Below are positions 50,578 through 57,336 of a stretch of DNA of 64,000 bases, piece after piece. Position numbers and translations under genes: made by a program. Below the pieces are notes generated by a model. The model did not search any database. It was given only the letters and a program-made list of their open reading frames with translations, and was not told the DNA's origin. Source of the DNA: Pedococcus sp. 5OH_020. GTDB taxonomy: Bacteria; Actinomycetota; Actinomycetes; Actinomycetales; Dermatophilaceae. How positions within the stretch are numbered: the first letter of the stretch is position 1; every line of letters starts with the position of its first letter. The stretch is taken from the NCBI RefSeq assembly GCF_027812955.1, contig NZ_JAPYZV010000010.1, forward strand, positions 62,001 through 126,000, given 5' to 3'.

Positions 50578-50690
50578 TCGTACAGCGGTGCCTGGCTCTG
50601 CTTCACCGGCGGCTGGGCGGCCTGGTACACGCCATAGCTGGACAGCAGTCCAAGGACAGCGGCCACCACAGCCGTGACAGCGATGCGCAT
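50559..50690 (-). CDS. DUF2613-like small membrane protein (43 aa)
   Basis: A short gene with sequence MRIAVTAVVAAVLGLLSSYG followed by VYQAAQPPVKQSQAPLYDYG and TSR. There is one membrane segment at about 3-20, then a short external tail ending DYGTSR, as in the DUF2613 family of actinobacterial small membrane proteins. GGAGGT lies 10 nt before the ATG. The 3' end overlaps the convergent GT4 gene by 19 nt. The function is unknown; it lies downstream of the large membrane protein at 50750-52663 on the same strand, 59 nt away, and may be co-transcribed. Confidence 0.75.
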   Translation of the reverse strand: MRIAVTAVVAAVLGLLSSYGVYQAAQPPVKQSQAPLYDYGTSR

Positions 50691-50749
50691 GCCGCTCGAT
50701 ACCTCCAGGACTGCCGGGAGCGGCACAGTGCAGCACTGCCCGCCAGACG

Positions 50750-52663
50750 TTACCGAAGAGTATCACCAGGGCCCTCCCGCCGGGTGCGCATAAGGCCGGC
50801 GCGGCGGAGGCCTCGGCGGCCAGCCCGAGCGGCCCCACAGAAGCGGCGCGCGGACACGCCCGATGCCCCGATGGGCGCCACGACCGTCGCCACGACGACC
50901 AGTACGGCCAGCGCGTCGGCGACCAGCACCGCAGTGGCCTTGGGGCGCCATCGACGGTCCGGGTCGCGCGCCGCAGCGTCGTCCACCTGCGGGACCTCGA
51001 AGAGCCGCAGGCTCTGGCTGGCCCAGCGCTCCACGAGACCCCGCGGGACCGGAGCCCCTGACTGGTCGACGACGACCCATCGCACGCCGAGCGCCGCGAG
51101 CGCCGTCGTCGGGTCGTGCTGCATGAGGGCCTGCCGCGTCGCCGCTGCGAACGGGTCCTCCCCGCGGACGCGGACCGCGCGCCCGTCATCACGGCGCACC
51201 ACCAGGTCGGAGCTCGCCACCACCCGCGTCGGCAGCCACCGCGGTAGGGGGTCCAGAGCCGGACGGTCGCGGTTCCACGGGTACCGGCGGTAGGCCTCGA
51301 ACGGCAGCACCACTGTGGCCCCGACGGGAGCGCCGGTCTGCCGGGCAAGCGACCGCTGGGCGTCCATCCTGGCGGCCAGCTCCGCGTACCCCTGGGGGTA
51401 CTGCACCGCGTTCAGGCGGCCCCACAAGCCTGCCGCGGCCGAGGGCAACGCCGCCACGGGCAGCAGGGCCACCACGGCCGCCAGCCCGACACCGCCGACG
51501 GTGCGCCACGGCCCGCGGCGTCGTGCTGCGGCGTCGACCGCCAGCCCCACACCGATACTGACGGCGACGACCCAGGGACCGACCTGCCGGGCGCCGTCAC
51601 GCAGCAGGGCGCCGGCAGGGACACCTACGACGGCGTGGGCGAGGCTGCTCGGCACGGTGACCAGTGCGATCACCATGCCCAGAACCCCCGCGAGGAGCGC
51701 CGCGGCTGCCACGCCACCACGGCCGTCGCCCGTGTCGTCGCCCGCGCCTTCACTCGCGGCGTGACCCACAGGCGGCCGCAGGAGACCCGCCACACCGACG
51801 AGCAGGACCAGCAGGGCGCCTGTCGCACCCACCCAGCTGTCCCGGCCCGCCGGTACGACGGCGTCGTTCCAGATACCGCCGCCGGTGAGCAGGCTGCCCA
51901 CCACGCCCAGTGGCGTGTCGGCTCGTGGCGCGAACACCGCGCCGGCAGCGTCCGCCACGGTGCCGCCGGGTCGGGTCAGGGCCGGCACCGCCCACGGCAG
52001 TGCCATCACCGCGACCAACCCGGCGACCAGCCCGGGCCGCACCGCGAGCAGCCGCCCCCGCGTCGCGAGGGCGCACCCCGCGAAGGCAGCCACAGCCACC
52101 AAGAGCCAGCCTGGCGCGCCGCCGAGGGAACCCAGGACCACCGGGACTGCGACGCCCGACCAGCGTCCCGCGTCCCGCGTCACGCCGCCCTGACGCGTGG
52201 AGGCGGCCCACCGCCACGCTCCGCGCACGACCCACGGCAGGGCCGCGTACCCGACCAGGACCGCCCACTGGCCTGCGGCCAGCCGCTCGGCGACGTACGG
52301 GTTCCAGATCGCTGCGACGGCCGCTGCGGCCGACCCGAGCGCCCCCGTCCGGACGGCGATCGCAGCCCCGGTCCCGGCCGCCACCAGGATGCCGAGCAGG
52401 AGCAGCTTCTGGACGACCTGGCCAGGGAGGAACGAGCTGAGGAGGGCCACGACGGCGTCCGACGGCACGGCCCGGGGCGTCTGTGCGGACAGGCCCACCA
52501 GGGCGGACGTGAACGGCAGGCGAGGCACGAAGACCATGTCCCCGACCAGCACGTACCCCGGCCGCAACGCCGGTCCCAGCACCACCCCGGCCGTGAGGAT
52601 CGCCGTCCCGAGGGCCACCGCGCCGACGTGCCGGGCAGCGCCGGTCCCTCGTCGCACGCTCAC
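50750..52663 (-). CDS. Large membrane protein, GT-C-like (Rv0226c-like position)
   Basis: Polytopic protein of 637 residues from GTG 52663, which lies 7 nt after TAGGGT; the frame beyond is the shadow of ubiA. The N-terminal part has an acidic residue in the first outer loop (GYVLVGDMVFVPRLPF near 33) and about twelve segments follow. A C-terminal external part (QYPQGYAELAARMDAQRS, RYPWNRDRPALDPLPRWL, RWVVVDQSGAPVPRGL) resembles the soluble region of AftD-like and related arabinan/mannan enzymes. In Corynebacteriales the comparable gene, Rv0226c, sits between the GT4 and DUF3068 genes. Function unproven; it may be a glycosyltransferase or lipid-sugar handler. Confidence 0.85.
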   Translation of the reverse strand: MSVRRGTGAARHVGAVALGTAILTAGVVLGPALRPGYVLVGDMVFVPRLPFTSALVGLSAQTPRAVPSDAVVALLSSFLPGQVVQKLLLLGILVAAGTGAAIAVRTGALGSAAAAVAAIWNPYVAERLAAGQWAVLVGYAALPWVVRGAWRWAASTRQGGVTRDAGRWSGVAVPVVLGSLGGAPGWLLVAVAAFAGCALATRGRLLAVRPGLVAGLVAVMALPWAVPALTRPGGTVADAAGAVFAPRADTPLGVVGSLLTGGGIWNDAVVPAGRDSWVGATGALLVLLVGVAGLLRPPVGHAASEGAGDDTGDGRGGVAAAALLAGVLGMVIALVTVPSSLAHAVVGVPAGALLRDGARQVGPWVVAVSIGVGLAVDAAARRRGPWRTVGGVGLAAVVALLPVAALPSAAAGLWGRLNAVQYPQGYAELAARMDAQRSLARQTGAPVGATVVLPFEAYRRYPWNRDRPALDPLPRWLPTRVVASSDLVVRRDDGRAVRVRGEDPFAAATRQALMQHDPTTALAALGVRWVVVDQSGAPVPRGLVERWASQSLRLFEVPQVDDAAARDPDRRWRPKATAVLVADALAVLVVVATVVAPIGASGVSARRFCGAARAGRRGLRRAGLMRTRREGPGDTLR

Positions 52664-52670
52664 CGGTCGG

Positions 52671-52676
52671 ACCCTA
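52671..52676 (-). promoter_or_regulatory. Candidate -10 box of the 637-aa membrane protein gene (leaderless)
   Basis: TAGGGT on the minus strand, 7 nt before GTG 52663. Confidence 0.5.
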
Positions 52677-52686
52677 TGCCACCCGC

Positions 52687-52692
52687 TAGGGT
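52687..52692 (+). promoter_or_regulatory. Candidate -10 box of the ubiA-dprE1-dprE2 operon (leaderless)
   Basis: TAGGGT, 7 nt before GTG 52700. It lies only 10 bp from the divergent -10 box at 52671-52676, so the two promoters overlap. Confidence 0.5.
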
Positions 52693-52699
52693 GACGGGC

Positions 52700-53557
52700 G
52701 TGATCCGCGGGGGCGTACGACTCATGCGCCCGCGCCAGTGGATCAAGAACGTCCTCGTGGGCGCGGCTCCTCTCGCCGCCGGCACCATCCTCCACGGCAC
52801 CACCGCGGTCCGCACGCTCCTCGCGCTCGTCGCGTTCTGCCTGGCCAGCAGCGCGACATACTGCGTCAACGACGTCATGGACCGGGAGGCCGACGCCCAG
52901 CACCCGACCAAGCGCGGCCGGCCCGTCGCCTCGGGCGCAGTACCGCCCTGGGCGGCCCTCGCCCTCGCGGCCGTCCTTGCGGTCGCCGCCGTGGCGGTCA
53001 CCGGCCCACCGGCGTTCCGTCTGGTCGTACTGGGCTATCTCGTCCTGACCGTCTCGTACAGCGTGTGGCTGAAGCACCGCCCGGTCCTGGAGCTCGGGCT
53101 CGTCTCCGGAGGGTTCCTGCTGCGGGCCGTCGGGGGCGGCCTGGCCACCGGGCTGCCGCTGTCACAGTGGTTCCTCATCGTCACGGCGTTCGGGTCGCTC
53201 TTCATGGTCGCGGGGAAGCGGCTCTCCGAGCTCATCGCGGCACAGCACGCCAGCGCCGTCGTCCGCCGCAGCCTGACGTACTACCCGCTGTCCTACCTGC
53301 GCATGGTTCTCGGCATCAGTGCCGGGGTCACCATCACGGGCTACTGCCTCTGGGCCTTCGAGGTGGGCGCCGGGCATCGGGGCGGCACCTGGTCCGCGAT
53401 CAGCGTCGCACCGTTCGTGCTGGCCGTGATGCGCTACGGCCTCGACAGCGACCTCGGCCGGGTGGAGGAGCCGGAGCAGGTCGTGCGCCGCGACGGCACC
53501 CTGCAGGTGTTGGGGCTCGCCTGGCTCGCGACGTTCTCACTCGGCGTGCTGCTGTGA
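52700..53557 (+). CDS. ubiA: Decaprenyl-phosphate phosphoribosyltransferase (UbiA family)
   Basis: Transfers 5-phosphoribose from PRPP to decaprenyl phosphate, the entry step to decaprenyl-phospho-arabinose. GTG 52700 is favoured because TAGGGT stands 7 nt upstream; ATG 52676 and GTG 52691 are alternatives. The 285 residues have about nine membrane segments, the UbiA metal-site motif NDVMDREADAQHPTKRGRP near residue 57, a second acidic motif (YGLDSDLGRVEEPE) near 251, and the family opening RPRQWIKN. The stop overlaps the dprE1 start (GTGA), so the pathway enzymes are made together. Confidence 0.93.
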   Translation: MIRGGVRLMRPRQWIKNVLVGAAPLAAGTILHGTTAVRTLLALVAFCLASSATYCVNDVMDREADAQHPTKRGRPVASGAVPPWAALALAAVLAVAAVAVTGPPAFRLVVLGYLVLTVSYSVWLKHRPVLELGLVSGGFLLRAVGGGLATGLPLSQWFLIVTAFGSLFMVAGKRLSELIAAQHASAVVRRSLTYYPLSYLRMVLGISAGVTITGYCLWAFEVGAGHRGGTWSAISVAPFVLAVMRYGLDSDLGRVEEPEQVVRRDGTLQVLGLAWLATFSLGVLL

Positions 53558-54942
53558 ACACCGGCACGCAGCGCCTCAGCGGTTGGGGGCGGGCCAACAC
53601 CAGCCCGGCGTTGGTGAGCCACGAGGAGTCGACGGCAGCGGTCGCTGCCCTCGTCCGCTCCGCGGCCGCCGGTGGCCTGCCGCGCGGGATCCTGGCCCGC
53701 GGGCTTGGGCGGTCCTACGGTGACGCGGCGCTCAACGCCGGCGGACGCGTTGTGCGTACCGACCGGCTGACCGCCATCGGCGACGTCCAGCCGGACGGCA
53801 CGGTGGAGGTCGGCTCCGGCGTCAGCATCGCGGAGCTCCTGCGGCACGTCGTTCCCCGAGGATGGTTCGTGCCCGTCACGCCCGGCACGGGGCACGTCAC
53901 TCTGGGCGGGGCCGTGGCCGCCGACGTCCACGGCAAGAACCACCACCGCGAAGGCAGCGTGGGGCGACACGTCGTGCGGCTGCAGCTCGTCGACGGGACC
54001 GGCGAGGTACGGACCGTGAGCCCCGGCGACCCGGCCTATGGGGCCGTCGTCGGGGGGATGGGCCTGTCGGGGATCGTCACCAAGGTCACGCTGCGGCTCC
54101 GGCCGATCTCCTCGGCGACCCTCACGGTGCGCACGACGCGGACGGCGGACCTCGACGCCACGATGAGCGCACTGCAGGAGGCCGACCGCACCCACCGCTA
54201 CACCGTCGCGTGGCTCGACACGCTGGCCAAAGGCTCGGGCCTGGGCCGCGCGGTGCTCACCGCGGGAGACCACACGACCAGCGGTGAGGCCCCGAGGGGT
54301 GGCGTCCCGGTCGGAGGTGGCCACTCGACCGCAGGGGAGCCGGCGTCGTCGATCGCCTACTCCCCCGGCCGTTCCCTCCCGGCGCCGCCGTGGGTCCCGT
54401 CGGCACTGCTGTCCCCGACGACCATGCGGGCGTTCAACGAGGCCTACTTCCGCGCGGCCCCGGCTCGTCCCCGCGTCACGACGGAATCCATCGCCTCGTT
54501 CTTCCACCCGCTCGACGTGGTCCGCGGCTGGAACCGGATGTACGGCCGGCCCGGCTTCCTGCAGCACCAGTTCGCGGTCGCCGACCCGCAGTGCCTGCGC
54601 GCCGTCCTCGAGCTCTTCTCGCGCGAACGCGTCCCCGGCTTCCTCGCCGTCCTCAAGCGCTTCGGGCCCTCCTCGGGGCTGCCCCTGTCGTTCCCGACCG
54701 CCGGCTGGACGCTGGCGACCGACGTGCCGGCCTCACCGCAGCTGGGACCGGTCCTGGACCGGGCCGACGAGCTGGTCGCGTCGTACGGGGGCCGCCTCTA
54801 CCTCGCCAAGGACAGCCGCATGCGTCCCGAGCTGCTGCCCGCGATGTACCCGGACCTCGACCACTGGCGACAGGAGCGCGCGCTCCTCGACCCGCACCAC
54901 CTCTTCGTGTCCGACCTCTCTCGAAGGCTGCACCTGTGCTAG
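53554..54942 (+). CDS. dprE1: Decaprenylphosphoryl-beta-D-ribose oxidase DprE1
   Basis: FAD enzyme that oxidises the 2'-hydroxyl of decaprenylphosphoryl-ribose; DprE2 then reduces the product to the arabinose form. The 462 residues start at GTG 53554 within the ubiA stop. FAD-binding GLGRSYGDAALN is at 50-61, HGKNHH at 126-131 (including the mycobacterial His132 equivalent), and the active-site lysine at 419 (YLAKDSR). The position of mycobacterial Cys387, the covalent target of benzothiazinones, is Ala388 here (GWTLATD, codon 54715-54717). A 30-residue Gly/Ser-rich insertion occurs near 240-270. Confidence 0.95.
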   Translation: MNTGTQRLSGWGRANTSPALVSHEESTAAVAALVRSAAAGGLPRGILARGLGRSYGDAALNAGGRVVRTDRLTAIGDVQPDGTVEVGSGVSIAELLRHVVPRGWFVPVTPGTGHVTLGGAVAADVHGKNHHREGSVGRHVVRLQLVDGTGEVRTVSPGDPAYGAVVGGMGLSGIVTKVTLRLRPISSATLTVRTTRTADLDATMSALQEADRTHRYTVAWLDTLAKGSGLGRAVLTAGDHTTSGEAPRGGVPVGGGHSTAGEPASSIAYSPGRSLPAPPWVPSALLSPTTMRAFNEAYFRAAPARPRVTTESIASFFHPLDVVRGWNRMYGRPGFLQHQFAVADPQCLRAVLELFSRERVPGFLAVLKRFGPSSGLPLSFPTAGWTLATDVPASPQLGPVLDRADELVASYGGRLYLAKDSRMRPELLPAMYPDLDHWRQERALLDPHHLFVSDLSRRLHLC

Positions 54943-55700
54943 ACGCTCTTCGCTCACCTCAGTCCGTTCTCGTGCTCGGTGCATCCTCGGACATCGCTCA
55001 GGCCACGGTGGCCGCACTGGCCCGACGTGGCCGTCTGGACCGGGTCGTCCTCGCCGGACGTCCCGGCCCCAGGCGCGACGCGGCCGTGCAGAAGGCCACC
55101 TCGGAAGTGGGGCGACGCGGGGTGGTGCGCGCCCTGGACTTCGACGCCACCCGACCCGACGAGCACGAGGCGGTGGTGGCGGAGGCTTTCGCCGACGGCG
55201 ACGTCGACGTGGTGCTGCTGGCCTTCGGGGTCCTGCCGGATGCGGCAACGGCGGCAGCGCCGGATGCGGCCGCGGCGGTCGTCACGACGAACTTCACGGG
55301 TGCGGTGTCCGCGCTGACTGCCTCGGCGGCCCGGTTGCGCGCACAGGGCCACGGAACCATGGTCGTGCTCTCCTCGGTCGCCGGCGAACGGCCCCGGCGG
55401 TCCAACTACCTGTACGGGGCCACCAAGGCTGGGCTCGACGCGTTCGCGACCGGCCTCGGCGACGACCTCGCGGGGACCGGCGTGGAGGTCGTCGTCGTAC
55501 GGCCCGGTTTCGTCCGGACGTCGATGACCGCCGGACTGGGCCCCGCGCCGCTGTCGGTGGATGCCAGTGACGTGGCTGAGGCCGTTGTCGCCGCGGTCGG
55601 CGGCGGCACCCGGACGGTCTGGGTGCCGGGCGCGCTGCGCCTGGTCATGTCGGTCCTGCGGCACCTGCCGCGCGCCGTCTTTCGCCGGCTGCCGATCTGA
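54936..55700 (+). CDS. dprE2: Decaprenylphosphoryl-2-keto-D-erythropentose reductase DprE2
   Basis: Short-chain dehydrogenase that completes epimerisation of decaprenylphosphoryl-ribose to decaprenylphosphoryl-arabinose. GTG 54936 overlaps the dprE1 stop by 7 nt and gives 254 residues. The nucleotide-binding motif is LVLGASSDIAQATV near 13-26, with catalytic Ser146/147, Tyr160 and Lys164 in LSSVAG ... YLYGATKAG. PGFVRTSMTAG follows. As last gene of ubiA-dprE1-dprE2 it closes the supply line for AftD and any other arabinofuranosyltransferase. Confidence 0.94.
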   Translation: MLDALRSPQSVLVLGASSDIAQATVAALARRGRLDRVVLAGRPGPRRDAAVQKATSEVGRRGVVRALDFDATRPDEHEAVVAEAFADGDVDVVLLAFGVLPDAATAAAPDAAAAVVTTNFTGAVSALTASAARLRAQGHGTMVVLSSVAGERPRRSNYLYGATKAGLDAFATGLGDDLAGTGVEVVVVRPGFVRTSMTAGLGPAPLSVDASDVAEAVVAAVGGGTRTVWVPGALRLVMSVLRHLPRAVFRRLPI

Positions 55701-55743
55701 GCTCGTCCCTCGACCCGGTCCGTCGCTAGGCCGGTCGCAGAGC

Positions 55744-57258
55744 TCAGGACGTGATCTTCGCCTGCGGGTTGGGCCACGCCGGGGGCAGCTCGCTGGGTGC
55801 GTACCCGGTGGTGGCGGCGCCTTCGTCGATAGCCTTGGGGGTGTTCGAGCCGTCACCGCCGTCGAGGGAGAAGCCGAGCTCCGCCGCGATCGCCCCGGAC
55901 GCGGGGTAGGTCCCGTTCCGGACCCAGCCGTCGAGCAGGTCGACGACACCGACGGCTTCCTCCAGGGTGAAGTTGCAGTGCCCCGCGCCATACGGAGCGT
56001 CCTTGTACTTCAACGGAGGCCTGGTGAGGAAGCCGGCCAGCTCCGAGCTCGAGCGCGAGGCGTCGACCCGCTGGCCGTAGACGTTCTCGTTGGCCGCGAG
56101 GACCAGCGGGTCCGCCACCGTGTGCATGGTCAGCGTCGGCACGGAGATCCTGCCGGTGGGGTTCCCGAGCTGGTCAGCCTTCGCACGCGCAGCCGCGTCC
56201 GGGCTGACCCGCCGGCCGCGCGCCAGCTTCGTCACGATGCCGTCGAGCTTCCCCGGGGCCGCGGTCTCGATCAGCCTGCGGTCGTCGGTGCTCAGGCGGG
56301 AGCCGTAGTCGACACCCTCGTTGCCGGAGGGGTTGCCGCCGACCCGCTGCTCCAGCTCGTAGCGCCCGAAGGTGGCGTAGCCGAGGGCGTTGAGGACGCT
56401 CTCGACGATCGCGGTCCCTGTCGACGTGGTGGTGCTGCCGTCCTGGTCCTTGGTCTTGTCCGGCGCGCCGGTGATGGCCTTGAGGGTGAGCAGACCCGCG
56501 ATGGCGTCGGGGCTGCCCTTGCGTGCGGCCGCGACGAGGGTGTCGGCGGCGTGCTCCCAGGCGGCGACCGCCTCCTGGTTCGAGGCGAAGCCGTTCAGCT
56601 TGAGGCTCGGGTCGAACAGGGTCTTCACGCCGTAGGCCACGTCCAGCGCCAGGTCGAGGTTGAGGTTCGTCCCCGCGAGGGGCGCGCACAGAGGCGCTGA
56701 GCCGGACACCCACTCGGGATGCTTCTCGGCGAGCACCTGGGTCGAGAGGCCGCCCAGCGAGGCGCCCCAGACGTACACCCGGTTGGGGGTCCCGAAGGTG
56801 CCCTTGAAGTAGGAGTAGAGGTCCTCGTTCGCCGCGACGCTGTCCAGGACGGCCCAGCCGTTGGTCTTGTTGGCCGATCCGGCCAGGGCATAGCCCTTGT
56901 CGAGCAGCGCCTCGGCGACCTGGTCGGCCCCGGCGACCTCGGCGCTGCGCACGGGCTGCTGGGTGCTGCTGGGGTCGGTCGGGTCGGCAGGGACCGCGTC
57001 GGCTGCGCGGTAGCCGTGCGACCACAGGAGCAGGGTGCCGTTCCACTTGGCGGGCAGCCTGATCTCGAAGGCCGCACCGTTGCGCTCGCCCTTGCAGAGC
57101 GCGTCGGTGCAGGCCTTGCTCAGCGAGCCGGGTGAGGAGACGCGCTCCTGCTCCGCGCGGCTGGTCAGTCCACTCTGAGTGGAGCACGCCCCCAGTGCAA
57201 CCACGGATCCAGCTGCCAGGAGCAGCAGTGGACGACGACCCTTCCCCGGCATACGCAT
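55744..57258 (-). CDS. Alpha/beta-hydrolase lipoprotein
   Basis: Exported lipoprotein of 504 residues with a signal ending VALGAC. Its mature part reads as a serine hydrolase: the oxyanion and nucleophile region is LLLWSHGYRAAD near 75 and VWGASLGGLS near 167 (GxSxG), and a late AGHCNF may provide the catalytic histidine. A helical insertion spans about 205-330. The substrate is unknown; a cell-envelope ester is possible because it converges on dprE2, but position alone does not prove this. A CATAGT box lies 6 nt before the ATG. It could be related to S9-type or tannase-like esterases. Confidence 0.82.
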   Translation of the reverse strand: MRMPGKGRRPLLLLAAGSVVALGACSTQSGLTSRAEQERVSSPGSLSKACTDALCKGERNGAAFEIRLPAKWNGTLLLWSHGYRAADAVPADPTDPSSTQQPVRSAEVAGADQVAEALLDKGYALAGSANKTNGWAVLDSVAANEDLYSYFKGTFGTPNRVYVWGASLGGLSTQVLAEKHPEWVSGSAPLCAPLAGTNLNLDLALDVAYGVKTLFDPSLKLNGFASNQEAVAAWEHAADTLVAAARKGSPDAIAGLLTLKAITGAPDKTKDQDGSTTTSTGTAIVESVLNALGYATFGRYELEQRVGGNPSGNEGVDYGSRLSTDDRRLIETAAPGKLDGIVTKLARGRRVSPDAAARAKADQLGNPTGRISVPTLTMHTVADPLVLAANENVYGQRVDASRSSSELAGFLTRPPLKYKDAPYGAGHCNFTLEEAVGVVDLLDGWVRNGTYPASGAIAAELGFSLDGGDGSNTPKAIDEGAATTGYAPSELPPAWPNPQAKITS

Positions 57259-57264
57259 GCCCGC

Positions 57265-57270
57265 ACTATG
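57265..57270 (-). promoter_or_regulatory. Candidate -10 box of the lipoprotein hydrolase gene (leaderless)
   Basis: CATAGT on the minus strand, 6 nt before the ATG at 57258; weaker match than the other boxes. Confidence 0.35.
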
Positions 57271-57336
57271 GCACAGCGGCCAGGCGGGCGAGTGCAGTCG
57301 ACCTGGCCGCGTGCGTCACGTCACAGACGGAGGTCC

